Below, piece by piece: positions 41,026-50,643 of a DNA stretch of 51,585 nucleotides. The stretch is from Streptomyces sp. PH10-H1 (GTDB lineage: Bacteria; Actinomycetota; Actinomycetes; Streptomycetales; Streptomycetaceae): assembly GCF_030063355.1 (NCBI RefSeq), contig NZ_JASISZ010000060.1, positions 1-51,585 of the forward strand. Direction: 5' to 3'. The translations under genes and the position numbers were made by a program. How positions within the stretch are numbered: the stretch's first letter is position 1; the number at the start of each line of letters is the position of its first letter. The notes under the pieces were generated by a model, which saw only the letters and a program-made list of their open reading frames with translations, searched no databases and was not told where the DNA came from.

Positions 41026-43562
41026 AGTTCGCGCAGAAGGTCGGCACATTCCTCGGCATCGGCGGGGATCGGTCCGCCAGCCCGCCGCAGTACGTCGCCC
41101 TCGCGGACGGCCTCATCATCACGGACACGCACGCTGAGGGCTGGTACGTCCTGGCCGACGCGAACACCGATCTGATGTCGGAATCGGCCCGCGATGGGGA
41201 GCTCGATCAAGCGAACGCTGCCCTAGCGAGAACTCTCGCCGGGATGGACTGCCACCTCCGCGTTCTGTGGTCTCCGCTGCATGCTGCGGACTATTTGGAC
41301 GAGGCAGCGGAGATGTTCACCGCCGGCAACTGGCCGGAGTGGGCTGCAACGCGCGTCGACCGCATGGAACAGATCGGCCTACCGAGCCGCCATCTGGTGC
41401 TCGGTGTTCGGCTGACGGAGCGGACGGGGGAGGCCCAAAAGCTGAGCCGTCGTGGCATTCAACAGGGCCTCGGTGTCGCCTCGGCGGCAGTCTCCTCGCG
41501 CGAGCTCGCACGGCTCGACGCGGTGATGCGCCGCCTCGGTCGGCGCCTGGAAACCTCGCCGTGGCGCGCGCAACCCGCTTCCGTCGACATGCTCGCGTGG
41601 ATGATCTCGCGGGAACAGCAGCGGGCCGCACCGCTCCCGGCGGCGAACAACGGCGTGATTAGCGGCGCCAAGCTCGCCAGTCTGACGAGGGGTCGCATCC
41701 TGCCCCACCCTGATCACCTGCGGGTGGTGAACGGCCGCGGTGAGGTCGCCGCCTGGGTTTCCGTCCTGGCCATGACCGGATTCCCCGAGGAGATGGAAAG
41801 CCCCGGCGCCGGCGAGTGGCTGCGCATCCTGTCTGAGATCAACTACGTGCCGGAGATAGAAGAGGACATCCTCGACGACGACGGCCTCGACCCCGCGTCG
41901 ATGATCCTGCCGGTATCCCCTGAGGCCAGCGTGCGGTTTCGAGTGCTGCCCAAACGCGACGCCATCAAGAAGGTTGACGAGGCGCGACGGCTCGCCAAGG
42001 AGCAACGTAAAAGCGCTGCCAAGCAGAGCGCGGAAGACCCCGGCCGAGAGATCCTCGACACCGAAGAGGTGATGACTGGCCTCAAGCGCGACATGCAGCG
42101 GGAGGACGTGACCCTCGTCGATGACCACCCACGTCTGATCATCACGAGCACGGTGTCCCTAGTGGATCTGCGCGCCCGCGTAGACGCTGTGATCGGCCAC
42201 TACGGGGGCCTCGGTATCGAGGTCAGCGTCGGCGAGGAGGAGCAACGCGAGCTCTGGCTCGAAAGCCAACCCGGAGACCAGCTCCGCGTACCCGACTTTG
42301 GGCACACGCGCGACGTCGCCGCTTTGTCCGGTAGCTGGTTCTGGGGTGGCGCCCGCGTCGGCGACGACTCCGGCCCCATCGTCGGCTACCTCACCGGCTC
42401 CACCCCCGGGACCTTCCGGAACGACATCACAGCAGGCAGCGAACGCGGTGACGCGACGACTTCAGCCTTCATCGGCCGATCCGGACGCGGAAAAACCACG
42501 TCCATGATGCTCTCGATTCTCGACGCCGGATTCCGCGGTGCGTACTGCCTCGCGCTGGATTTCAAGGGCGACCTTGGCGGGGTAGTCACCGCCGCGCGCC
42601 GGTACGGGTTGAACGCACATCTCGTCGAGACCGGGCCCCGGTTCGCCGGCGTCTGCGACCTTTTCCAGCTCCTCGACAAAGAGGGCTCCGAGCGGGCCCA
42701 GATCGAGGTTCCCGCCCAGCTCGGCATTGCGGTTCCGCCGCACCTGCGGGCCCGGGGCGCCGAGACCCCGATTCAGCACGCCACGAATGAGGTGATCAAG
42801 GCGGGGGAGCCTGCCACGTGGAAAGTGATCCAGTACCTGCGCGGCATGGATGACCCGCTGGCACGGGAGACCGGCGAGGCCCTCTATGAGCTCGGCGAAA
42901 CCGGCATCGGCGCCCCCTTCATGGGCCGCCCGACCGGTGAGGCACCACTCACCCCGGAACCGGGGATCTGGGTCGTCCAGATTCCCGGGCTGTCCTTGCC
43001 CGGGGCCGAGACCGACCGGGAGGACTGGAACGTTCTGCAGCGCCTTTCCGTCGCGCTCATGCATTCCATGCTCGCCTACGGCATCACCACCGCAGGCCGC
43101 CGTGACCTGCGCGGACTGCGCAAAGTCGTCGCGGTGCCCGAGGTGCACGTCTTGACCGCGACCAAGGAAGGGTCCGCGTTCCTGTCGTACATCGCCCGGG
43201 TGGGTCGAGCGCTGTCCACGAGTCTCGTCATCGACACGCAGGACTGCGAGAGCCTGATCAAACTGGTAGGTGTGATCGAGCAGTTGACCATGGTTGCCGG
43301 TTTCCAGCTCACCACGAAGGACCAACAGGACGCGCTTGCCGAGCTGCTGGGTCTGCCCAAAACTGCCCACACTCGGGCGCTCATTCAATCCGTGGGCATC
43401 CTCAGCGACGGAGATATCAGGCACGGCCACTGCATCATCCGTGACCGTCGGTTCTCCTGCGCCACCGTCCAATGGGACGTACCGAGCGACGAGCTCCTCA
43501 AGCTCCTGGACACCACGCCCCGGGCCGACGTCGTCGGCGCCGTAAAGGAGGCAGCGGTATGA
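41022..43562 (+). CDS. VirB4-like conjugation ATPase
   Basis: A protein of 846 aa from GTG 41022. The N-terminal 400 residues are divergent. The Walker A is FIGRSGRGKTTSM (about residue 485), followed by CLALDFKGDLGG as in VirB4/TcpF ATPases. The usual Walker B acidic pair is not obvious: the corresponding strand reads VVAVPEVHVLT. The sensor LVIDTQDCESL follows. Role by family: powering assembly of the channel. Overlapping starts on both sides place it in the long operon. Confidence 0.75.
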   Translation: MKFAQKVGTFLGIGGDRSASPPQYVALADGLIITDTHAEGWYVLADANTDLMSESARDGELDQANAALARTLAGMDCHLRVLWSPLHAADYLDEAAEMFTAGNWPEWAATRVDRMEQIGLPSRHLVLGVRLTERTGEAQKLSRRGIQQGLGVASAAVSSRELARLDAVMRRLGRRLETSPWRAQPASVDMLAWMISREQQRAAPLPAANNGVISGAKLASLTRGRILPHPDHLRVVNGRGEVAAWVSVLAMTGFPEEMESPGAGEWLRILSEINYVPEIEEDILDDDGLDPASMILPVSPEASVRFRVLPKRDAIKKVDEARRLAKEQRKSAAKQSAEDPGREILDTEEVMTGLKRDMQREDVTLVDDHPRLIITSTVSLVDLRARVDAVIGHYGGLGIEVSVGEEEQRELWLESQPGDQLRVPDFGHTRDVAALSGSWFWGGARVGDDSGPIVGYLTGSTPGTFRNDITAGSERGDATTSAFIGRSGRGKTTSMMLSILDAGFRGAYCLALDFKGDLGGVVTAARRYGLNAHLVETGPRFAGVCDLFQLLDKEGSERAQIEVPAQLGIAVPPHLRARGAETPIQHATNEVIKAGEPATWKVIQYLRGMDDPLARETGEALYELGETGIGAPFMGRPTGEAPLTPEPGIWVVQIPGLSLPGAETDREDWNVLQRLSVALMHSMLAYGITTAGRRDLRGLRKVVAVPEVHVLTATKEGSAFLSYIARVGRALSTSLVIDTQDCESLIKLVGVIEQLTMVAGFQLTTKDQQDALAELLGLPKTAHTRALIQSVGILSDGDIRHGHCIIRDRRFSCATVQWDVPSDELLKLLDTTPRADVVGAVKEAAV

Positions 43563-44170
43563 CGCGCCACGCTACGGCCGCACTACTCACCGCGGCGTGC
43601 CTCCTGGCGGCCGGGTGCTCCTCGACGCCGAAGAAGGACGCGCCGCAGGAAAACCCGGCGGCCGACGCCCTCACCGCCGCCCGCGCCTACCAACAGGCCG
43701 CAAACGCCCAGAACTGGAAGCGGGCCTGTGAGTTGAGCACGGCCGCACTACGCGGCGGAACCGTGGCCCAGTGCACGGCCAGTCACCTTGGCCCGACCCC
43801 GACGCCGACGCCATCCGAGACGGTCACCCTCACGCCGTCCCCCACCGATTCACCGCCCACCTATGCCGACGGGTCGACACCCGAACCGCTCCCGACGCAT
43901 CCGCCGGCCACGGGGCCGGACCGCGCGACGATCGGGCCTGTGACGGCCGGGGGGACGGTCCAGGTAGCCGCGACCCGGGTGCACCCGGCCGGGTACGGCG
44001 TCCTGATCACCTACACCGTCCAGTGGCCGGGCAAGCCCGCCACCACCGCCCGCCGCGCGCTGCGCGTGGTCGACGAGGGCGGGGCCTGGCACGTCGACCA
44101 ACACGAGGACGTCCAAGACGGGGACAGCGGGCACGGCTCACCAGTCGCCGCCGCACTGTCCGGGGGGTAA
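43559..44170 (+). CDS. Transfer-associated lipoprotein
   Basis: A protein of 203 aa; ATG 43559 overlaps the previous stop. Signal peptide with lipobox (LLTAACLLAAGC). The mature part has a Thr/Pro/Ser-rich linker and ends with strands resembling an NTF2-like or VirB8-type half (LITYTVQWPGKPATTARR). Probably surface-anchored next to the channel. Confidence 0.65.
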   Translation: MTRHATAALLTAACLLAAGCSSTPKKDAPQENPAADALTAARAYQQAANAQNWKRACELSTAALRGGTVAQCTASHLGPTPTPTPSETVTLTPSPTDSPPTYADGSTPEPLPTHPPATGPDRATIGPVTAGGTVQVAATRVHPAGYGVLITYTVQWPGKPATTARRALRVVDEGGAWHVDQHEDVQDGDSGHGSPVAAALSGG

Positions 44171-44176
44171 CACGCA

Positions 44177-46144
44177 ATGCCGATCTACTACCTGCGCCTT
44201 CGGACGCTCGCCATCCCGCTGTTGTTCGCGTTCACGACGCTGATGGTTCTTGCCGGGCACGCATCCGCCCAAGACATCGACCCGGCCGGTATCGGTGACC
44301 TGATGCCGAGCCCCACATCCAAGGTGCCGGCGGGACAGGGCACGCTGTACGAGAGCTACTCGAACCCGAACCTGTGGCAGCTCGACAGCGACTATGGCAA
44401 GTGGGACATCTTGGACCCGATGGCCGAGGCCATCGCGGATATCTGCATGGCGCTTATCGCGGTCATCGGTACGGCCGTCGTCGTCATCGTCACGTGGATT
44501 TTCCAACTCACCTCGATCCCGGCCCTGGAAAACGCCATCACGAAGTCCATCGGGGGCGCGTCCGAAGGCTTGACCGTCACGCTCCTGCCAACCGCGCTCG
44601 CCGTCGGCGGCCTCGTCGCCTTCGCCCAGCACAAGCGCGGAGGCGGCGGCGGCGGACTGTCACAGCTCGCGTGGGTGCTGGTATCCGGCGTGGTTTCCGT
44701 GTCCCTGCTCAGTTCGCCCGGGACCTGGGTCAGCGGTGTTGACTCCGCCCGTCAGATCGGCGCCGGCGTCGCCATGAACGCGACCGCTCAAGGCTTGGGC
44801 GACGGCTCCGGTGACTTCCCCTTCAAGATCGGCCACGAGCCCCAGTTCAGCGGCAACGGGCGAGACGACATGCTCCGCAAGTCCGCTGATGCCGTGTGGA
44901 GGAGCTACGTCGCCACGCCCTGGTGCGTGGCGGAATTCGGGAGCTTCAAGGCGTGCGAGCTGTACGGCAAACAGGTACTCGACAAAGGCGCGAACAAGGA
45001 CGCCCGGAAACAGTTCCTGCAAGACAACGTCTCCGAGGACGCGGTCGGCGGTGACTCCGCACAGTGGAGGAGAGGACACTCACCCGTCGGCCGGATCATG
45101 GTGTGTCTGCCTTCGCTCCTCTCCATCGTGATCTTTGCCGCCCTGGTGCTCATGCTGGCCTTTACGAGCCTGGCGTCTCTCCTCGGGGCGCTGATGCTCC
45201 TGGTTGCAGGCGTGTTCTTCGCCTGCCTATGGGTCATCCCCGGCCGCCCCCGCCAATGGGGGCTGCGTTGGTTCGATCAACTCCTCGGCCGGACCCTGGA
45301 GTCATTCATCGCGACACTCGTCCTCGGCTGCGTCCTGACGATCAACACCGCCACCACCCAACTCTTCGATCAGTACGGATGGCTGCCCAGCTCGGGCCTG
45401 TCGATCGCCGCGGCCGTCGTCGCGTTCCGATTCCGCTCGATCGTGTCCCAGATCGTTGGAGTGAGCGGGGGGAGCTCACCCGGGACCGCAATCATGGGTC
45501 TCCTGGCCGCACGCCGGGCAAGCCAAGCGCTGTCCGGGCTGCTCCCCGGCCGAGGTTCACCCCACCACCCGCAGCCGGTTCGTACCCTGCGCGGCCGGGA
45601 CGCCCTCCCCGGCGGCGGCGGAGGAGGCGGAGACGGGGACGGCCCGCCCCTGCCCAGCATCCGCCCCCCGGCCCCACCACCGCCGTCACTGCCCGCCCCC
45701 AGGAATCCGCCCGCCCTGCCCGCCGGACCCGGCGGCGGCGGACCCAATCCACCCGGACCGCGCCCTCTGCCGCCCGGCCCCCCAAGTGCACCGACCATCA
45801 CCCTTGAGCGGGACCACACCCCGCCAACGCCCCGCAGCATTCCGCCCCGTCCCCGCCCCGCGCTTCCGGCCGGCACCGGTACCGCAACCCCGACCGCGAA
45901 CCCTCGCACGCCCTCCGCTCGCCGAACAGCGCCCACGTCCGTGCTGCGCCCAGAATCCGCCGCGATCCCGCAGTTCGGTTTCCGGCAGGCCCCGGCGCCG
46001 GGCCCCGCCAACCCCAGGATCATTCCGGCGACGGTCATCCGCAGCACCCCCAACGGGCCCCCGAGGCGAACCGGACGCACACAACCGCCCGCACGGACCA
46101 CCGCACCGGCCTCCCGCCGGGTTCCACGACAAGGCCGGGGGTGA
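44177..46144 (+). CDS. VirB6/TrbL-like polytopic membrane protein
   Basis: A protein of 655 aa. A signal-like N-terminus (LAIPLLFAFTTLMVLAGHASA) precedes several membrane spans (about residues 90-115, 130-150, 160-180, 310-340, 345-365, 385-405). The last 200 residues are Pro/Gly/Arg-rich and probably disordered. Size, topology and position fit VirB6-like channel proteins. Confidence 0.65.
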   Translation: MPIYYLRLRTLAIPLLFAFTTLMVLAGHASAQDIDPAGIGDLMPSPTSKVPAGQGTLYESYSNPNLWQLDSDYGKWDILDPMAEAIADICMALIAVIGTAVVVIVTWIFQLTSIPALENAITKSIGGASEGLTVTLLPTALAVGGLVAFAQHKRGGGGGGLSQLAWVLVSGVVSVSLLSSPGTWVSGVDSARQIGAGVAMNATAQGLGDGSGDFPFKIGHEPQFSGNGRDDMLRKSADAVWRSYVATPWCVAEFGSFKACELYGKQVLDKGANKDARKQFLQDNVSEDAVGGDSAQWRRGHSPVGRIMVCLPSLLSIVIFAALVLMLAFTSLASLLGALMLLVAGVFFACLWVIPGRPRQWGLRWFDQLLGRTLESFIATLVLGCVLTINTATTQLFDQYGWLPSSGLSIAAAVVAFRFRSIVSQIVGVSGGSSPGTAIMGLLAARRASQALSGLLPGRGSPHHPQPVRTLRGRDALPGGGGGGGDGDGPPLPSIRPPAPPPPSLPAPRNPPALPAGPGGGGPNPPGPRPLPPGPPSAPTITLERDHTPPTPRSIPPRPRPALPAGTGTATPTANPRTPSARRTAPTSVLRPESAAIPQFGFRQAPAPGPANPRIIPATVIRSTPNGPPRRTGRTQPPARTTAPASRRVPRQGRG

Positions 46145-46147
46145 CAC

Positions 46148-46933
46148 ATGGCCAGGAAAGACGATGACGAGCGCTCGCCCCAGGAGTGGCGGGAGATGCT
46201 CAAAACCGGCTACGACTACCCGGAGGAGGCCCGCAAGGGACGACGCCGCGACCGCCGCCAAGCACGGCGCGACCACCGCCAGGGCGAGCGCCGACGGACC
46301 GCCGAATGGATCAAAACGGAGCGCCAACGGGAGCCCGTTACCGCCGCCGGCGCCCTCCTGATTGTGGTGGTGGTGCTCGCGCTCGGCGTGGCCGCCAAGT
46401 GGCTCTGGCCCGGCCTGGTGGGAACTGAGCACGCCCGTAAACCGGTCACGGTCACCGCCGGTCCGCAGACATCCGCGCAAGACGACAAGCCCGCCGGCAC
46501 GCCGAGCGCCAGCTCGTCGCCGACGTCGCCGCGTCCGTCCCCGACGGTGGACCTGCGTGCACCCGACAAGGTCGCTCAACAGGCCGTCGAGCACTACCTC
46601 ACCCGTAACCCGCCCGTGGACCGGAACCACAGCGCCGCCGTCCTCCGGGCCGCCCCATGGATGACCCCGAGCCTGGTCGAGAATCTGGCGAGCAACAGGG
46701 ACCCGCGCTGGGACAAGCTCGTCAGCCAAGGAGGCGTCAGCACTGTACGCGCGGTGCAGGTAGGACCGGCCGCTCCCGGCCTACCCGTCGATACGCCCCT
46801 GCGGGTCTGGCGCAAGGTCACCGCCACCGTCGCCATCGAGGGATACACCGCCACCACGGAAACCACGGTGCTCCAAACCGAGCTGACCCTCGACGGCGAG
46901 AAATGGCGCGTCTCGCGGATAGTGGGCCTGTAG
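46148..46933 (+). CDS. Second single-span VirB8-like protein
   Basis: A protein of 261 aa. A basic cytoplasmic part (RRDRRQARRDHRQGERRR) leads into one membrane span (GALLIVVVVLALGVAAKWLW, about residues 68-87). The outside part has the AVEHYLTRNPP helix and C-terminal strands (TVLQTELTLDGEKWRVSRI) of an NTF2-like fold. It resembles the TcpC-like protein at 39055 in layout, so the cluster has two members of this class. Confidence 0.6.
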   Translation: MARKDDDERSPQEWREMLKTGYDYPEEARKGRRRDRRQARRDHRQGERRRTAEWIKTERQREPVTAAGALLIVVVVLALGVAAKWLWPGLVGTEHARKPVTVTAGPQTSAQDDKPAGTPSASSSPTSPRPSPTVDLRAPDKVAQQAVEHYLTRNPPVDRNHSAAVLRAAPWMTPSLVENLASNRDPRWDKLVSQGGVSTVRAVQVGPAAPGLPVDTPLRVWRKVTATVAIEGYTATTETTVLQTELTLDGEKWRVSRIVGL

Positions 46934-48117
46934 TGGAAGGCGCCGACGCCCTACGGGCCGCCGCCAACGTCGCCGGCCGCGGCCTCATGCTCAAGGTCGG
47001 CGCCGTTGGGGCGGTCTGCTTCCTCGTCTTCCTCCTGGTCGTGGGCATTTTCGGGGCAGGGATCGGAGGGAAAGCCTTTGCGGACGGGTGCGGCTCCATT
47101 GGCCAACCCGGCGCCGACCTCGGCAGCACCGGGGGCAACGGGGCACCGGACGCCCCCGGGGAACAGACGCGAGCGGACCAAATCAAGAACGCGCAGGCGA
47201 TCGACGCCGTGGCCAAAGCCCGCGGACTGCCCGGCCGCGCAACGCTCGTGGCCCTCATGACTGCATTGCAGGAGTCGACGCTCCTCAACCTCGATCACGG
47301 AGACCGGGACTCCATCGGCCTTTTTCAGCAACGGCCGTCGCAAGGTTGGGGGACCAAAGAACAGATCATGAAACCGGGGTACGCCGCCTCAATGTTCTTC
47401 TTCGGCGCCGACAGCGGCAGCCCCCAAGGTCTCACCGACATCCTCGCCTGGCCGTCCATGGACCTCGGCGCCGCCGCTCAAGCAGTGCAGCACTCCGCCT
47501 ACCCCGACCTATACAAAGGGCAAGAGGGCCCCGCCCGTGAGATCGCAGGACTCGCGACGATCGACCTCAACCGCCCTGGCACAGAGAAAGGCAACGTCGA
47601 CCAAGGCACACAAGGCGGAACCGCAAGCGGAGGAACCGGCTCGACCGAGTGCTACACCGAGGGCACGCCAGGCAAGCCCGGCGAGCCATTCCACGATGGC
47701 GCCGCCGGATGGCCACCCGATGTCAAGAATCCGCGATCCACGGCAGAAGCCATCGCATGGGCGACCCTGCAAGCCACTTCGAGTACCCCCGGCTGGTACC
47801 GGGCCTGCCTCGCATTCGTAGCCAACTCGCAAGGCTGGACATTCTCCGGGGTCCCGTATGCCATAGACCACTACAAAGAAATGCCCGCAGCAATGAAGCA
47901 CGACAAAGACAGAAACCCCCCACCGGGGGCGCTCATGTATTGGGAAACTGGAAGTCGCGCCGGACACGTAGCGCTCTACCTCGGTGATGGGAAAATTGCG
48001 AGTAATGATATCGAGCGGCCTGGATTCATCGACGTCGTACCCGCAACAGACATCGAAACCAAATGGGGCGCCACTTACGTAGGCTGGGCCCCGCCGTATT
48101 TCCCCAAGGGCGGATAG
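46933..48117 (+). CDS. Cell-wall hydrolase: lysozyme-like plus NlpC/P60-like domain
   Basis: A protein of 394 aa; GTG 46933 overlaps the previous stop (TAGTG). One N-terminal membrane span (AVCFLVFLLVVGIFGAGIGG). A lytic transglycosylase-like part follows (VALMTALQESTLLNLDHG, then IGLFQQRPSQGWG). The C-terminal part has the NlpC/P60-type pattern with a Cys (WYRACLAFVANSQGW) and His (RAGHVALYLGDGKI). Role by family: opening the peptidoglycan for the transfer channel, as VirB1. Confidence 0.75.
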   Translation: MEGADALRAAANVAGRGLMLKVGAVGAVCFLVFLLVVGIFGAGIGGKAFADGCGSIGQPGADLGSTGGNGAPDAPGEQTRADQIKNAQAIDAVAKARGLPGRATLVALMTALQESTLLNLDHGDRDSIGLFQQRPSQGWGTKEQIMKPGYAASMFFFGADSGSPQGLTDILAWPSMDLGAAAQAVQHSAYPDLYKGQEGPAREIAGLATIDLNRPGTEKGNVDQGTQGGTASGGTGSTECYTEGTPGKPGEPFHDGAAGWPPDVKNPRSTAEAIAWATLQATSSTPGWYRACLAFVANSQGWTFSGVPYAIDHYKEMPAAMKHDKDRNPPPGALMYWETGSRAGHVALYLGDGKIASNDIERPGFIDVVPATDIETKWGATYVGWAPPYFPKGG

Positions 48118-48121
48118 AACC

Positions 48122-49024
48122 ATGACCACGACCGACCCTGACACGGTCCCCGCTGCGCCCGTCTACACCATCACCGTGACCTCGACCGGTCAGGCCATCA
48201 TTGACGGCGAGCCCATCCCCACGGCCACCACCACCCCCGACGCGGCACGCATCGCGGCACTTGCCGAGATCACCATCAAGGCCGCGCTACACGGGCGTCC
48301 TGTCCGGGTTCTCGCCAAGGAGGCCGACGGCTCCGTCTGGCCGCTGATAGTGGCCGTGAACGGCTCCGTGACCACCCTCAGCACGCCGCACCCCACACCG
48401 GCCCCACCCGCCGCCCCGGCGCCCGCCCAGGCCACCCCACAGCGCGCCCGCTACATCCCGCCGGCACCAACACAGGCGCCCACCCCGGCCTCTCCCCGGG
48501 AGCAGCAGCAACCGCAACCAGCACCCCTCGCGGCCCCGGAACCGGACTGGACGCGACCCCCGCCCGCAGAACCGTACGCCGCCGCCATACGGGATCACCA
48601 CGCGGAGCGGGCGGCGGGCGACTACCCCGCCGCCCTCGCCTCGGCGGAGCGCCTCGCGAGCCAGCTCGCCGAGCAGTTCGGGCCCCACCATCCTCACACC
48701 GTCAACATGCTGACCGGGTGGGCGTGGCTGGGCACCCAAGCGTGGGGATCACGGAGCGAGTCCATCGAGCTGTACGACCTCACCGAGCTCCTCCTACGCA
48801 CGGCGCAGCGCCGCCAAGAGGCCAGCGCTCCGCACGCCGAAACGGCGCAATGCGTCAGCAACGCCTACACCGCATGGCGACAGCTCGGCCTACAAGATCC
48901 AGAGTCGGCCCGAGACCTGTCCAACGCCCTCCTCGGCGTGCTGGAAACCGCCAAGAATGAGGAACTGTCCAAGGGCGTCATCCAATGGATTGAAACCGGC
49001 GGACTACCCAACGGGACGACGTAA
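48122..49024 (+). CDS. Hypothetical protein, last of the T4SS-like operon
   Basis: A protein of 300 aa. A strand-rich N-terminal domain (YTITVTSTGQAIIDGEPIP; VRVLAKEADGSVWPLIVA) is joined by a Pro/Ala linker to a helical TPR-like domain (about residues 150-290, with YPAALASAERLASQLAEQFG). No family recognised. A strong terminator follows. Confidence 0.6.
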   Translation: MTTTDPDTVPAAPVYTITVTSTGQAIIDGEPIPTATTTPDAARIAALAEITIKAALHGRPVRVLAKEADGSVWPLIVAVNGSVTTLSTPHPTPAPPAAPAPAQATPQRARYIPPAPTQAPTPASPREQQQPQPAPLAAPEPDWTRPPPAEPYAAAIRDHHAERAAGDYPAALASAERLASQLAEQFGPHHPHTVNMLTGWAWLGTQAWGSRSESIELYDLTELLLRTAQRRQEASAPHAETAQCVSNAYTAWRQLGLQDPESARDLSNALLGVLETAKNEELSKGVIQWIETGGLPNGTT

Positions 49025-49043
49025 CCGCCCCCCACACCACACA

Positions 49044-49081
49044 GAGAGCCTCCGCACCGGTCAGCCGGTGCGGAGGCTCTC
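49044..49081 (+). terminator. Terminator of the T4SS-like operon
   Basis: Perfect 17-bp stem (GAGAGCCTCCGCACCGG, loop TCAG) followed by CTTTT. Confidence 0.85.
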
Positions 49082-49196
49082 GCCTTTTCCCCGGGAGCAG
49101 CACAGGGCGCAGCAAGGCGCAGCAGGGCGGTAACGGGCGTACAGACCTTTCCTTCCGGGGCGTGGCCCAGGGTGCCACACGGCACGCCGCGCGCCG

Positions 49197-49359
49197 CCCG
49201 GAGGGCCCTGGCGGGCCCTCCGGGCGAATTGCCGGGCGCCTACGGCGCGTTCACCGGCAATTCGGTCCGCTTCGCGGACCGCCCTTTTGCCTGCGCCTAC
49301 GGCGCGCACCGGCAAAAGGGTTTTTGGCCCTGCGCCTACGGCGCGCACCGGGCCAAAAA
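49197..49359. repeat. Cluster of nested palindromes with shared core
   Basis: Five structures in 163 bases: 49197-49224 (12-bp stem), 49226-49263, 49264-49280 (loop TTC), 49282-49320 and 49321-49359. The second, fourth and fifth have different 10-bp outer arms (GAATTGCCGG, CCCTTTTGCC, TTTTTGGCCC) around a common inner hairpin GCGCC-TAC-GGCGC. In the last two the whole 19-base insert is identical. The 49082-49425 stretch contains no supported gene. Confidence 0.75.
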
Positions 49360-49425
49360 GCACACGCCGTGCCGTGCGGCCTCCTGGGCAACGCCCCGGA
49401 AGCACACAACGAAAGGCACGCTCCC

Positions 49426-50010
49426 GTGAACTCAAGCACGCCCACCCTCAACACGACCCAAAACACCGAGCGCTACACGCTCGGGGACGCCGACCAAGAA
49501 TGCCGCTATCCCGTCCTCGTCGCAGGGCAGCGTATCGGCCTGGTGTTCCGCTGGCACGGCGCTTGGTTCGCCGTCGCCGACGGACAGAGCGAAGAAGTTC
49601 GCGTTGCCGCCGGACGCATCGGCGGAGAAGCCGCCGCGCGATACCTCGTCGATGAATTCGACGCCGGGCGTATCACTCCGGAGAGCAGCACCGAGGCCGG
49701 GATCGTCGAGGCCAGCGGAACGTTCGGTCCGACACTGCTCCTGCACCCGCGTATGCCCGCCACAGCCCGCAACGTCGAGGCGGCCACGCTCGCTATGGCC
49801 GGACTGAGCGAATACCTCTGGACCCCGATGGGCGGTTACCCGGGCGCAGATAACCCGTGGGTCATGGCCTGCCAGCTCTGCGACTGGCAGGGACCGCGCT
49901 ACTGGTCCCACCTGCGCGGCCGGAACGGAAATCCCGCATCGCCCTACCGGCACCCCGGATGCATTGATGCCGCCCAGGTTCGGGCGCGAATCACCGCCTA
50001 TCAGAAGTAG
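49426..50010 (+). CDS. Hypothetical protein with C-terminal Cys/His motif
   Basis: A protein of 194 aa. GTG 49426 follows GAAAGG by 9 bases. A strand-rich start (YPVLVAGQRIGLVFRWHG), then a helical part, and at the end CQLCDWQGPRYWSHLRG with a later RHPGC, a plausible zinc site. No family recognised. Upstream lies the nested palindrome cluster. Confidence 0.6.
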   Translation: MNSSTPTLNTTQNTERYTLGDADQECRYPVLVAGQRIGLVFRWHGAWFAVADGQSEEVRVAAGRIGGEAAARYLVDEFDAGRITPESSTEAGIVEASGTFGPTLLLHPRMPATARNVEAATLAMAGLSEYLWTPMGGYPGADNPWVMACQLCDWQGPRYWSHLRGRNGNPASPYRHPGCIDAAQVRARITAYQK

Positions 50011-50091
50011 ATCGGTCGAGTCCCTTCCCCGCAATCGCGAGGAAGGGACTCGGACTCAACACGGAAAATCCCCGACGAAAGGAAAGCTCCC

Positions 50092-50643
50092 GTGACTCCG
50101 ATTTGTTGCCAGCAGTGCGGCGGACTGACACAATTCCGAATCACATACGACACGCTGTTCGTGTGCGACACATGCGGAAATCTTCTCGACCCGCGCGACA
50201 TCGAACTAGACGGAAACGAAATCTGGACGGTCGACACCGAGGGATCACTCGGATACGTCACTGACCCCGCCGTATCCCTCGCGGAAATGTCCGAAGCAAT
50301 CGAGGAGTACCTCGAATCCTCGGATAGCGCATACGGTCAGCTCGCGTCCCTCGAAAGGCACCGAGTAGCCCTTATGGCGTTCCTTGATGCCAGAAGCGAA
50401 GGAATCAAGCCCCGACCTACCTACACGTGGGTACAGGTCTATGACGCTGTGAACGAGGGTGCCGACGTCGTAAATGACTCCCTCGGGCTCGGCGAGCCGG
50501 AATCGGACGCGATCAATCTCGCCGTCAACGCGGCAATTGCGTGTCTCGAAAAGCCGGGAACATCGTTCGAGGAAATGATCGAAAGCAATTACAGCGACGA
50601 CACCACCGACGAAATCCGCTCGTGGTGGGGATGGGGCAAGTGA
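50092..50643 (+). CDS. Zinc-ribbon hypothetical protein
   Basis: A protein of 183 aa from GTG 50092 with AAGGAAAG upstream. The N-terminus has two Cys pairs (CCQQCGG and CDTCGN), a zinc ribbon. The rest is acidic and helical (MSEAIEEYLESSDSAYG). Visibly lower GC than most genes here, suggesting a different origin. It overlaps the next gene (GTGA). Confidence 0.6.
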   Translation: MTPICCQQCGGLTQFRITYDTLFVCDTCGNLLDPRDIELDGNEIWTVDTEGSLGYVTDPAVSLAEMSEAIEEYLESSDSAYGQLASLERHRVALMAFLDARSEGIKPRPTYTWVQVYDAVNEGADVVNDSLGLGEPESDAINLAVNAAIACLEKPGTSFEEMIESNYSDDTTDEIRSWWGWGK

